A DNA stretch of 64,000 bases from Tuctoria greenei (Eukaryota > Streptophyta > Magnoliopsida > Poales > Poaceae), in assembly GCA_036927565.1 (NCBI GenBank), contig JAYESD010000010.1:116962866-117026865 (forward strand), in the 5' to 3' direction. Both the position numbers and the translations under genes were made by a program. Positions 1 through 11,347 of the stretch are shown here, in pieces (the stretch's first letter is position 1; every line of letters starts with the position of its first letter). The notes beneath the pieces are model-generated. The model was not told where the DNA came from. It ran no database searches and saw only the letters and a program-made list of their open reading frames with translations.

Positions 1-3000
1 CCATTGAAGGAAGAGGTAATAAATCAATAGGAGCACGGGGTACAAATCCATAAACAATCTCAAAAGGGCATTTCTTAGTACTAGAATGTAGGGAACGATT
101 ATAAGCAAACTCAACATGAGGCAAACACTCTTCCCACATTTTTATATTCTTTTTCAAAACAGCCCTAAGCATGGTAGATAAACTTCTATTCACAACCTCA
201 GTTTGACCATCAGTTTGGGGATGACAAGTAGTTAAAAAATAAAAGCTTAGTCCCCAATTTTGCCCATAACGTTCTCCAAAAATGGCTAAGAAACTTAGCA
301 TCACGATCTGAAACTATTGTGTTTGGCACACCATGCAATCTAACAATATCTCGGAAAAACAAATCAGCAACATGTGTAGCATCATCACTTTTACGACAAG
401 GTATGAAGTGTGCCATTTTAGAAAATCTATCCACAACAACAAAGATGCTATCCCTCCCCTTCTTTGTTCTAGGCAGTCCTAAAACAAAGTTCATAGAAAT
501 ATCCTCCCAAGGCATGCTATGAACAGGAAGAGGCATGTACAAACCATGTGGATTAAGTCGTGACTTAGCTTTTTGACATGTCGTGCAGCGAGCAACAAAG
601 CGCTCCACGTCTCGCCTCATCCTTGGCCAAAAGAAATGACCAGCAAGTATGTCCTCCGTCTTTTTCACTCCAAAGTGCCCCATCAGCCTGCCTCCATGCG
701 CTTCCTGTAACAACAACAAACGAACGGAGCTAGCTGGAATGCATAACTTGTTAGCTATAAACACATAGCCATCATCGAGGACAAATTTATTCAATGTTTT
801 TCCGTCTTTACATTTCAGCAATACATCTTTGAAATTTTAAAGTCATATTGCTCTTTAATCGTTTCTAATCCAAAAATTTTAAAGTCAAGTTGAGATAGAA
901 GAGTATAACGTCTAGATAAAGCATCAGCAATAACATTATACTTTCCCTTTTTGTGTTTAATGACATAAGGAAAAGACTCAATAAATTCCATCCACTTAGC
1001 ATGCCTACAGTTTAGTTTCCCTTGACTCCTAATATGCTTTAGTGATTCATGATCTGAATGGATAACAAATTCTTTGGGCCACAAATAATGTTGCCATGTT
1101 TCTAAAGTTCGTACAAGAGCATATAATTCCTTATCATAGGTAGAATAATTTAGAACAGGCCCACTCGTTTTCTCACTAAAATATGCAACAGGTTTTCCTT
1201 CTTGTAACAAAACACCACCCAATCCAATCCCACCAGCATCACATTCAAGCTCAAAAGTCTTAGAAAAATCAGGAAGTTGGAGAAGAGGTGCATGTGTCAA
1301 CTTATCTTTCAGTATGGTAAAGGCGTTATCTTGTGTGGTGCCCCAAGAAAAAGGCACCCCCTTCTTCGTAAGGTCATTCAATGGAGCAGCAATGGTGCTG
1401 AAATCCTTCACAAAGCAACGATAGAACCCAGCCAGCCCTAGAAAGCTCCGCACCTGTGTGATGGTCTTTGGTACAGGCCACCCCTGAATAGCCTCTACCT
1501 TGGCTTGATCAACTTCAATTCCCTGTGGAGTAACAACATAGCCAAGGAAAGAGACTTGATCCGTGCAAAAGGTGCACTTCTCAAGATTACCAAATAATCG
1601 TGCCTCACACAAAGCATTAAAAACAGCACGTAAGTGATCAAGATGTTCATCCATAGATTTGCTATAAATCAATATATCATCAAAATACACAACAACAAAT
1701 TTTCCAATGAATGCACGCAAAACCTCGTTCATTAATCTCATGAAGGTGCTAGGTGCATTAGTTAACCCAAAAGGCATGACTAACCACTCATATAAACCGA
1801 ACTTAGTTTTGAAAGCAGTTTTCCATTCATCTCCTAGTTTCATGCGAATTTGGTGATAACCACTATGCAAATCAACTTTTGAGAACACAACAGCACCACT
1901 CTATTCATCAAGCATATCATCTAAGCGTGTAATAGGATGACGATATCGAATGGTTATATTGTTGATTGCTCTACAATCCACACACATATGCCATGATCCA
2001 TCCTTTTTAGGTACTAGAATAACTGGAACAGCACAAGGACTAAGAGACTCACGTACATAACCTTTGTCAAGTAGTTCTTGTACTTGGCGCTGAATCTCCT
2101 TTGTTTCTTCTGGATTTGTCCTGTATGGTGCACGGTTGGGCAATGAAGCACCGGGAATGAGGTCAATCTGGTGCTCAATCCCTCGAAGTGGTGGTAGACC
2201 TGGTGGTATTTCACTTGGAAACACATCAGAATATTCCTGCAAAATGTTAGCAACAGCAGGAGGCAAAGGATGTTGCACATCGTAAAGGGAAATCAAAGTA
2301 TCTTTGCATACCAAAGCATAGGCAACAGAGGTGGAAGCAATCAGTTCATTAATATCAGATTTCGTAGCAAACAAGCATTTTCCCTTCAGAGATATCTCAT
2401 TTTTCTTATCAAACACAGATTTGGCATTGTTATTGTTCTCAAGTTAGCATGGTCCTGATATTTAGTTTTCCTAGCTCTAGAAACATCATCTTGCACAATA
2501 GCTTTAGGAGACATAGGATGCAACACAATTTTTTTATCGTGGTAAAGAAAAGAATACTGATTTGATCTACCATGATGCATAGAATCTCTATCAAATTGTC
2601 AAGGTCTTCCTAGCAGAATATTACAAGCTTGCATAGGCACAACATCACATTCAACGACATCCTTATATGATCCAATAGTAAAATTGATTCGCACAAGTCT
2701 AGTTACCTTTGCCTTACCGCTGTTGTTTAACCATTGAATGTAAAAGGGATGTGGGTGCGGTTTGGTGCTTAGTGCCAGCTTGGTCACCATGTCACTGCTG
2801 GCCAAGTTGTTGCAGCTACCTCCATCAATGATCATGCGGCAAGATCGCTCTTTGATGACACACTTTGTTTGGAATAATGTGTGCCTTTGATTTTGTTCTG
2901 CTTTCTCCATTTGTGCACTAAGCACACGCTGCACAATGAGACTATCATAGCATGCTGCATCTTCTGCACCAATATGCTCTTCTTGATGTTCATCGCTACC

Positions 3001-4326
3001 TGCATAGTCAGCTGCAAGCAAAACACATGTATCGTCATCAAAATCGCTAGTAGATGAGTACTCACTGTCATCTTTAACAATTAGAACACGTTTGCTTGGG
3101 CAGTCACGCTGCACATGGCCAAAACCCTTGCACTTGTGACATTGAACGTCTCTAGATCGTCCGGTAGATGCTACGGAAGAAGCACTCTCGGTGGGCTTTT
3201 GGGTGGTCTTTACTGCTGAGCTAGTGGAAGAAGCACGTGACTTGTTGCCGGAAGAAGAAGGTGCTGCCCGACTTGGTGAAGAAGATGGCGGAGAAGCACG
3301 CCCAGTCGAAGGAGTAGTCGTGCATGGTTGCCAAGAGCTAGTCTTTCCTGCAGAAATATTAGTTCTAGAGCTAGCTCGTCGTCCCTGCACTTCTCTTTCA
3401 GCTTTACAAGCAAGATGAAACAAACAGGTAACATTATTGTAATCTTTGTAAGAAAGTATGTCCTGAATTTCACGGTTTAAACCACCCAAAAATCTAGCCA
3501 TAGCTGGTTCCTCACCCTCATCTAAATTACAACGCAACATTCCCATTTGTAATTCCTGAAAATACTCTTCTACACTTTTAGCTCCCTGTCTCAATTGTTG
3601 TAACTTATTTAACAGATCAGGTGCATAGTAAGAAGGAACAAATCTAGCCCGCATGAGCCGTTTCAAAGCATCCCAAGTTTGTGGTATGTTATTAGGATTT
3701 TTCTTGCCATGATCTATCCACCAAACAGAAGCAAAATCAGTAAACTCACTAGTGGCTGCTCTAACTCTTGCATTTTCAGGAAACTCATGACATGCAAATT
3801 TTTGATCAACAGAAATCTCCCAAGTAATATATGTATCAGGGTCATATTTACCATCAAAATGAGGTATCTTAAATTTGATCTTGTTAAAAGTATCTTCATG
3901 ATTGTGTACCTCACACCGACGATGTCCACCTATGCCTTGACGGTTGCGTTGTAGCCAGTGCCGTGGCCTAGCTTCCTCATCTTCCCCAATCTCCGTATCT
4001 GCAGAATAATCATGTTCATTGTCACGTACAATACTAGGAGCATTGCTCACCTGTCCATCTGTGGTGCGTCCACGATCCCTCTCCTCAAGGCGCTGCAGGA
4101 TGGCTCCAATAGAGGTGTTCAATGTTTGAATGGAAATCTCCAACGTGCTGATTTTGCTGTTGGTGTCGATCTGCATATTTTCCAATTGACCAAGGCGGTC
4201 ACTGGTAACACGAAAATCCTCATCAAGCGCTTCTGTGTGTAGCCGCTTTTGGCATTCGAAGTGTTGTATAATTCCCCATGTGCGAGGTGAATGCACGTCT
4301 TCATTTGTATTTGCTCCTCCTGCCAT
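1..4326 (-). pseudogene. gag-pol polyprotein of element A, degenerate and 3'-incomplete
   Basis: The likely start is the ATG at 4326, in an ACCATG-like context matching B. Reading leftwards, the domains are gag with a WW motif (about 3715), a CCHC knuckle CHKCKGFGHVQRDC (about 3110-3150), a protease with IDGGSC (about 2835), RT with intact YFDDILIYS (about 1660-1690), RNase H, the integrase zinc domain (about 560-720) and the integrase core. Lesions are an in-frame TGA at 2599-2601 (Trp codon), a 1-bp deletion near 2443, a TAG at 1901-1903 (Leu codon), a small deletion near 825-835 and a frameshift near 230-240. The first integrase catalytic Asp is replaced by Asn (codon 489-491, SMNF where the family has SMDF). 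Gag would form the particle and pol would copy and insert the element, but this copy cannot make a full polyprotein. Confidence 0.85.
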
Positions 4327-4614
4327 GATTAGTAGAAAAAAAACAATCCAATATGAAAGGGCAACGTTATCCCTAGCTACAAAGGTGCTGGTGGAGATAA
4401 CTCGCTCACTCTCAACCTGTTCAATCAAGCTCTTACCTCTTCTTACAAAGCTCAGCAAGAAGGTGATGGCAACCAGCAAGTAATGAACAACTTCAAGAGC
4501 AGGTGTCAATCTATGGCTTTAGGTGGCTGAACTAGCACAAGGAGCAAACTTTCACCATATTAATCACAACAAGCTGAATAAATATTCTACGATAGTACTA
4601 TGCTGATCTTAGTC

Positions 4615-4619
4615 TAGAC
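4615..4619. repeat. Target site duplication of element B, left copy (TAGAC)
   Basis: TAGAC lies directly before the TGATGAGG start of B's 5' LTR and again directly after its 3' LTR at 11348-11352. Five base pairs is the usual length for Ty3-gypsy integration. Removing B and one TAGAC rejoins element A's leader in the order seen in B's own leader near 6358-6378. Confidence 0.93.
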
Positions 4620-5488
4620 TGATGAGGACATCAACACCCTCGATACATCCACACCAACTCAGCTACCGGTTTCTGGTCCGATCACTCGCGCTCGTGCACG
4701 TCAACTAAACTATGAGGTGAACTCGTTCTTGGCCTTATGTCCATCTTATCTAGACCGTGGAACTATGTGCTTTCTTGTTTTGCTTAGGAACAATGGAGAG
4801 GAGCCAATGGGAAGGGAATTCGCGCGGACGGGATTTGGACAGCAGAACAGCACCAACTTGTGACGGCCACCACGATTTCATACGGACTCCGATTTGGGCG
4901 TTCAAGTACTTCCTTGAAAGACTATCAAGTCTACTTTCGAACGGATCTGGCCTCATGTCCATATCTATTGTGAGTCGGCCGCAATAGTTATTTTAATACC
5001 AAGACCTTTTTCTGTCCAGGGTGCTGCATCACCAAAATTGGGCCCATGGCCCATGTATCGTTTGGAGTCCATTAGGGACTCATGATTAGGGTTTCTCACG
5101 ACCCTAGGGAGGTAATAAATAGTAGCAGCCGCCCTCATTAGCTGGTGGGTTTTTGTTTATTCGTAAGTTAGCTTCTGCTGCTTCCTTGTACACACGCGTG
5201 TCGACTAGATCGCCCGTCTACTTGTATCCAGAACCCCACTTTAGATTGATTCGACAGATAAGTGCTTGTTCTTCTTGGTCTTGCGTGTTCTTCGATTGCT
5301 TGCAGGAACAAAGGCCCTCGTGGTCAGGTTGATTGTGCGCCAGCAAGATCAATACAACTTCGGAGTCGATGTACCGATTGCTAAGGCACATCGTCTTGGG
5401 GACGGTGTAGTCGGATCACCAACGTCTTCTCCTCCACAAATCGAACCCTCCTATTCTCATCGAAAGATCGGGAACCAAGATCCTATCA
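4620..5488 (+). repeat. 5' LTR of element B
   Basis: The 869-bp LTR starts TGATGAGGACATC and ends AAGATCCTATCA, two bases before the primer site. Its first about 240 bp repeat the 3' end of the pol reading frame, including the GPITRARARQLNYE motif. The matching frame in the 3' LTR is the real coding end. A TATA-like TAATAAATAG lies at 5113-5122. Transcription would start downstream of it and drive gag-pol. Confidence 0.92.
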
Positions 5489-5490
5489 AG

Positions 5491-5508
5491 TGGTATCAGA
5501 GCAAGGTT
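5491..5508 (+). promoter_or_regulatory. Primer binding site of element B (tRNA-iMet)
   Basis: TGGTATCAGAGCAAGGTT begins two bases after the LTR. Its first 12 bases are complementary to the 3' end of plant initiator tRNA-Met, the usual minus-strand primer for this group and for copia elements. Confidence 0.9.
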
Positions 5509-5724
5509 AATCGGTGAGAGTGCTACCATTACTTTTCTTTCCGCTGTTATCATCCTATAGTCTAGAAAAAGCCCAAAAAAATACCAGATCTGTTTTTTTC
5601 AATTATTCCTAGACCATTGTGCCTTTTACTCTCTCCACTTAGTCAAGACTTGTTGAGTTCATGGTTGCTTCGACGAGTCAAGTTGCTGGTCTTTAGTTTT
5701 GCACCACTAGAGTTTCGAGTTCGT

Positions 5725-6045
5725 GTCACATTCGGTCACCTAGTTCGAGTCAGATTCGTAGTTTGAGTTTGAGTCGGATTACTAGTTTGAGTTTGAATCA
5801 GATTGCTACTTCGAGTTTGAGTCGGATTACTAGTTCGAGTTTGATTCAGATTACACAAATCATATTTCTACTTTGAGTTTGAGTCGGATTGCTAGTTCCA
5901 GTTTGAGTCAGATTACGAGTTCAAATCAGATTGCTACTTCGAGTTTGAGTCGGATTGCTAGTTCGAGTTTGAGTCTGATTACTAGTTCGAGTTCGAATCA
6001 GATTGCTACTTCGAGTTTGAGTCAGATCAGTAATTTGAGTTTGAC
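5725..6045 (+). repeat. Minisatellite in the leader of element B (about 24-bp units)
   Basis: Imperfect units of the type GAGTTTGAGTCGGATTACTA and GAGTTTGAATCAGATTGCTA repeat about a dozen times between the primer site and gag. The same array, with a different unit order, is present inverted in element A at about 11605-11930, so it belongs to the family. It reads as Ser-rich peptide in one frame, but I see no evidence that it is translated. It could be a packaging or transcript structure, or simply slippage-prone leader sequence. Confidence 0.85.
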
Positions 6046-6050
6046 AACAA

Positions 6051-6196
6051 GAAAAAGGCAAGTGCAAAATCAAAAGCCGCACAAAAGCCACAAGCAATTA
6101 GAGAAGAAAAAAAGGCAAGTGCAAAATCAAAAGCCGCACAAAAGCCACAAGCAATTAGAGAAGAAAAAAAAGGCAAGTGCAAGATCAAAAGCCGCA
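6051..6196 (+). repeat. 57-bp tandem repeat in the leader of element B
   Basis: Two complete units and one partial unit containing GGCAAGTGCAAAATCAAAAG and GCCACAAGCAATTAGAGAAG follow one another. Element A has only about 1.6 units at the corresponding place (11520-11605), so copy number varies between family members. Confidence 0.85.
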
Positions 6197-6647
6197 TGTG
6201 CAAATTTTGTTCTAGGGTCTCCTGATTCCATCTAGAGAGAGTTTGGGTGACCATCCCAATAAAATAAACGAAAAAAAAAGAAAGAAAAAAAAATCAGATT
6301 GTTGTTTGGGGTGTTTTTGGTGACGACATTGGTGTCTCAGCTCGCGTCTCTAGTACGGTCTAGACTAAGATCAGCACAATACCGTCGTAGAATATTTATT
6401 CAGCTTGTTGTGATTAACATGGTGAAAGTTTGCTCCTTGTGCTAGTTCAGCCACCTAAAGCCATAGATTGACACCTGCTCTTGAAGTTGTTCATTACTTG
6501 CTGGTTGCCATCATCTTCTTGCTGAGCTTTGTAAGAACAGGTAAGAGCTTGATTGAACAGGTTGAGAGTGAGCGAATTATCTCCACCAGCACCTTTGTAG
6601 CTAGGGATAACATTACCCTTTCATATTGGATTTTTTTTCTACTAACC
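6197..6647 (+). other. Remaining leader of element B before gag
   Basis: This A-rich, non-coding sequence ends in ACCATGG, the probable gag start. Positions 6358-6378 contain the uninterrupted version of the site into which B inserted in A. The reading frame is open upstream of 6648 to 6468, but the protein most likely starts at the Met followed by AGGAN. Confidence 0.6.
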
Positions 6648-9600
6648 ATGGCAGGAGGAGCAAATACAAATGAAGACGTGCATTCACCTTGCACACGGGG
6701 AATTATACAACACTTCGAACGCCAAGTGCGGCTACACACAGAAGTGCTTGATAAAGATTTTCGAGTTACCAGTGACCGCCTTGGTCAATTGGAAAATATG
6801 CAGATCGACACCAACACCAAAATCAGCAGGTTGGAGAGTTCCATTCAAACATTGAACACCTCTATTGGAGCCATCCTGCAGCGCCTTGAGGAGAGGGATC
6901 GTGGACACACCGCAGATGGACAGGTGAGCAATGCTCCTAGTATTGTACGTGACAATGAAGATGACTATTCTGCAGATACGGAGATTGGGGAAGATGAGGA
7001 AGCTAGGCCACAGCGTCGGTTACAATGCAACCGTCAAGGCATAGATGGACATCGTCGGCGTGAGGTACGCAATCATGAAGATACTTTTAACAAGATCAAA
7101 TTTAAGATACCTCATTTTGATGGTAAATATGACCCTGATGCATATATTACTTGGGAGATTTCTGTTGATCAAAAATTTGCATGTCATGAGTTTCCTGAAA
7201 ACAAAAGAGTTAGAGCAGCCACTAGTGAGTTTACTGATTTTGCTTCTGTTTGGTGGATAGAACATGGCAAGAAAAATCCTAATAACATACCACAAACTTG
7301 GGATGCTTTGAAACGGCTCATGCGGGCTAGATTTGTCCCTTCTTACTATGCACGTGATCTGTTAAATAAGTTACAACAATTGAGACAGGGAGCTAAAAGT
7401 GTAGAAGAGTATTTTCAGGAATTACAAATGGGTATGTTGCGTTGTAATTTAGACGAGGATGAGGAACCAGCTATGGCTAGATTTTTGGGTGGTTTAAACC
7501 GTGAAATTCAGGGCATACTTGCTTATAAAGATTACAATAATGTTACCCGTTTGTTTCATCTTGCTTGTAAAGTTGAAAGGGAAGTGCAGGGACGACGAGC
7601 TAGCTCTAGAACTAATATTTCTGCAGGAAAGACTAGCTCATGGCAACCACGCACGACTACTCCTTCAACTGGGCGTGCTTCTCCGCCATCTTCTTCACAA
7701 AGTCGGGCAGCACCTTCTTCTTCCAGCAACAAGCCACGTGCTTCTTCCACTAGCTCAGCAGTAAAGACCACCCAAAAGCCCACCGAGAGTGCTTCTTCCG
7801 TAGCATCTACCGGACGATCTAGAGACGTTCAATGTCACAAGTGCAAGGGTTTTGGCCATGTGCAGCGTGACTGCCCAAGCAAACGTGTTCTAATTGTTAA
7901 AGATGACGGTGAGTACTCATCTGCTAGCGATTTTGATGACGATACATGTGTTTTGCTTGCAGCTGACTATGCAGGTAGCGATGAACATCAAGAAGAGCAT
8001 ATTGGTGCAGAAGATGCAGCGCGCTATGATAGTCTCATTGTGCAGCGTGTGCTTAGTGCACAAATGGAGAAAGCGGAACAAAATCAAAGGCACACATTAT
8101 TCCAAACAAAGTGTGTTGTCAAAGAGCGATCTTGCCGCATGATCATTGATGGAGGTAGCTGCAACAACTTGGCCAGCAGTGACATGGTGACCAAGCTGGC
8201 ACTAAGCACCAAACCGCACCCACATCCCTATTACATTCAATGGTTAAACAACAGCGGTAAGGCAAAGGTAACTAGACTTGTGCGAATCAATTTTACTATT
8301 GGATCATATAAGGATGTCGTTGAATGTGATGTTGTGCCTATGCAAGCTTGTAATATTCTGCTAGGAAGACCTTGGCAATTTGATAGAGATTCTATGCATC
8401 ATGGTAGATCAAATCAGTATTCTTTTCTTTACCATGATAAAAAAATTGTGTTGCATCCTATGTCTCCTGAAGCTATTGTGCAAGATGAAGTTGCTAGAGC
8501 TAGGAAAACTAAATATCAGGACCATGCTAACATTGAGAACAATAACAATGCCAAATCTGTGTTTGATAAGAAAAATGAGATATCTCTGAAGGGAAAATGC
8601 TTGTTTGCTATGAAATCTGATATTAATGAACTGATTGCTTCCACCTCTGCTGCCTATGCTTTGGTATGCAAAGATGGTTTGATTTCCCTTTACGATGTGC
8701 AACATTCTTTGCCTCTTGCTGTTGCTAACATTTTGCAGGAATATTCTGATGTGTATCCAAGTGAAATACCACCAGGACTACCACCACTTCGAGGGATTGA
8801 GCACCAGATTGACCTCATTCCCGGTGCTTCATTGCCCAACCGTGCACCATATAGGACAAATCCAGAAGAAACAAAGGAGATTCAGCGCCAAGTACAAGAA
8901 CTACTTGACAAAGGTTATGTACGTGAGTCTCTTAGTCCTTGTGCTATTCCAGTTATTCTAGTACCTTAAAAGGATGGATCATGGCGTATGTGTGTGGATT
9001 GTAGAGCAATCAACAATATAATCATTCGATATCGTCATCTATTCCACGCTTAGATGATATGCTTGATGAATTGAGTGGTGCTGTTGTGTTCTCAAAAGTT
9101 GATTTGCGTAGTGGTTATCACCAAATTCGCATAAAACTAGGAGATGAATGGAAAACTGCTTTCAAAACTAAGTTCGGTTTATATGAGTGGTTAGTCATGC
9201 CTTTTGGGTTAACTAATGCACCTAGCACCTTCATGAGATTAATGAACAAGGTTTTGCGTGCATTCATTGGAAAATTTGTTGTTGTGTATTTTGATGATAT
9301 ATTGATTTATAGCAAATCCATGGATGAACATCTTGATCACTTACGTGCTGTTTTTAATGCTTTGCGTGAGGCACGATTATTTGGTAATCTTGAGAAGTGC
9401 ACCTTTTGCACGGATCGAGTCTCTTTCCTTGGCTATGTTGTTACTCCACAGGGAATTGAAGTTGATCAAGCCAAGGTAGAGGCTATTCAGGGGTGGCCTG
9501 TACCAAAGACCATCACACAGGTGCGGAGCTTTCTAGGGCTGGCTGGGTTCTATCGTCGCTTTGTGAAGGATTTCAGCACCATTGCTGCTCCATTGAATGA

Positions 9601-10723
9601 CCTTACAAAGAAGGGGGTGCCTTTTTCTTGGGGCACCACACAAGATAACGCCTTTACCATACTGAAAGATAAGTTGACGCATGCACCTCTTCTCCAACTT
9701 CCTGATTTTTCTAAGACTTTTGAGCTTGAATGTGATGCTAGTGGGATTGGATTGGGTGGTGTTTTGTTACAAGAAGGAAAACCTGTTGCATATTTTAGTG
9801 ATAAAATGAGTGGGCCTGTTCTAAATTATTCTACCTATGATAAGGAATTATATGCTCTTGTACGAACTTTAGAAACATGGCAGCATTATTTGTAGCCCAA
9901 AGAATTTGTTATCCATTCTGACCATGAATCACTAAAGCATATTAGGAGTCAAGGGAAACTAAACCGTAGGCATGCTAAGTGGATAGAATTTATTGAGTCT
10001 TTTCCTTATGTCATTAAACACAAAAAGGGAAAGGATAATGTTATTGCTGATGCTTTATCTAGACGTTATACTCTTCTATCTCAACTTGACTTTAAAATTT
10101 TTGGATTAGAAACGATTAAAGATCAATATGAACATGATGCTGATTTCAAAGATGTATTGCTGAAATGTAAAGACGGAAAAACATTGAATAAATTTGTCCT
10201 CAATGATGGCTATGTGTTTAGAGCTAACAAGTTATGCATTCCAGCTAGCTCCGTTCGTTTGTTGTTATTACAGGAAGCGCATGGAGGCAGGCTGATGGGG
10301 CACTTTGGAGTGAAAAAGACGGAGGACATATTTGCTGGTCATTTCTTTTGGCCAAGGATGGGGCGAGACGTGGAGCGCTTTGTTGCTCGCTGCACGACAT
10401 GTCAAAAATATTTGAAGCCATATTTGGGAGAAGAAGATGAGCTTGAGTTGCGGATGACTCAAATGCAAGAAGGGGAGGATGATGAGGACATCAACACCCT
10501 CGATACATCCACACCAACTCAGCTACCGGTTTCTGGTCCGATCACTCGCGCTCGTGCACGTCAACTAAACTATGAGATGAACTTGTTCTTGGCCTTATGT
10601 CCATCTTATCTAGAACGTGGAACTACGTGCTTTCTTGTTTTGCTTAGGAACAATGGAGAGGAGCCAATGGGAAGGGAATTCGCGCGGACGGGATTTGGAC
10701 AGCAGAACAGCACCAACTTGTGA
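6648..10723 (+). pseudogene. gag-pol polyprotein of element B, integrase core deleted
   Basis: Starting at ATG 6648, the frame is open to 8969. It covers gag (WW near 7250), the zinc knuckle CHKCKGFGHVQRDC (about residues 396-409), a protease with IDGGSC (about residue 500) and the start of RT. A TAA at 8967-8969 replaces a Lys codon, and a 1-bp deletion near 9040 shifts the frame. RT with YFDDILIYS and RNase H follow in 9059-9895, ending at a TAG in place of Trp. Integrase keeps its zinc domain (HGG..., CTTCQK near 10390-10408). It then jumps directly to the C-terminal region (YLKPYLGEEDE), so about 0.9 kb with the catalytic core is missing relative to C. The last 244 bp lie inside the 3' LTR. 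Protein is not expected to be functional. Confidence 0.88.
10467..10479 (+). promoter_or_regulatory. Polypurine tract of element B
   Basis: AGAAGGGGAGGA lies immediately before the TGATGAGG start of the 3' LTR and is the expected primer for plus-strand DNA. It lies inside the pol coding frame (EGEDDED), because pol continues into the LTR. Confidence 0.85.
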
Positions 10724-11347
10724 CGGCCACCACGATTTCATACGGACTCCGATCTGGGCGTTCAAGTACTTCCTGGAAAGATTATCAAGTCTACTTTCGA
10801 ACGGATCTGGCCTCATGTCCATATCCATTCTGAGTCGGCCGCAATAGTTATTTTAATACCAAGACCTTTTTCTGTCCAGGGTGCTGCATCACCAAAATTG
10901 GGCCCATGGCCCATGTATCGTTTGGAGTCCATTAGGGACTCGTGATTAGGGTTTCTCACGACCCTAGGGAGGTAATAAATAGTAGCAGCTGCCCTCATTA
11001 GCTGGTGGGTTTTTATTTATTCGTAAGTTAGCTTCTGCTGCTTCCTTGTACACGCGCGTGTCGACTAGATCGCCCGTCTACTTGTATCCAGAACCCCACT
11101 TTCGATTGATTCAACAGATAAGTGCTTGTTCTTCTTGTTCTTGCGTGTTCTTCGATTGCTTGCAGGAACAAAGGCCTTGTGGTCAGATTGATTGTGCGCC
11201 AGCAAGATCAATACAACTTCGGAGTCGGTGTACCGATCACTAAGGCGCATCGTCTTGGGGACGGTGTAGTCGGATCGCCAACGTCTTCTCCTCCACAAAT
11301 CGAACCCTCCTATTCTCATCGAAAGATCGGGAACCAAGATCCTATCA
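10480..11347 (+). repeat. 3' LTR of element B
   Basis: This 868-bp copy of 4620-5488 is followed by the second TAGAC (11348-11352). Its first 244 bp encode the pol C-terminus with the GPITRARARQL motif and a TGA at 10721-10723. Ty3-gypsy polyproteins that run into the LTR in this way are characteristic of the CRM clade. Confidence 0.92.

Larger units (their letters stand above)
1..4619 (-). mobile_element. CRM-like Ty3-gypsy element A, left part (gag-pol and start of leader)
   Basis: This is the coding part of a minus-strand Ty3-gypsy element whose 3' end lies left of the window. Its leader is cut at 4619 by insertion of element B and resumes at 11348. The sequence on the minus strand matches B and C over gag, protease, RT, RNase H and integrase. 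The CRM assignment rests on its relatives B and C, where pol continues into the 3' LTR, and on a tRNA-iMet-like primer site. Another chromovirus lineage remains possible. The element is dead: five or more separate lesions interrupt the reading frame. Confidence 0.85.
4620..11347 (+). mobile_element. Complete CRM-like element B nested in element A
   Basis: This is a full-length LTR retrotransposon of about 6.7 kb. It has LTRs at 4620-5488 and 10480-11347, a primer site at 5491-5508, a repeat-rich leader, gag-pol, a polypurine tract at 10467-10479 and flanking TAGAC duplications. It sits in the leader of A, a member of the same family in the opposite orientation. By eye the two LTRs differ at roughly two dozen of 868 positions, so the insertion is fairly young. 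It is non-autonomous: the integrase core is deleted and pol carries stops. The CRM-clade call rests on the TGATGA LTR start, the iMet primer site, and about 240 bp of pol coding inside the 3' LTR. Confidence 0.92.

Noticed and set aside
4757..4987. 76-residue ORF in the CRM-like LTR, repeated at 10617-10847
   Set aside because: It overlaps the pol C-terminus in another frame and continues into non-coding LTR. Its conservation follows from LTR duplication.
5873..6235. 120-residue Ser-rich ORF in the leader of element B
   Set aside because: It is a translation of the minisatellite and the 57-bp repeat. The inverted copy in A has a different frame structure, and no conserved protein is implied.
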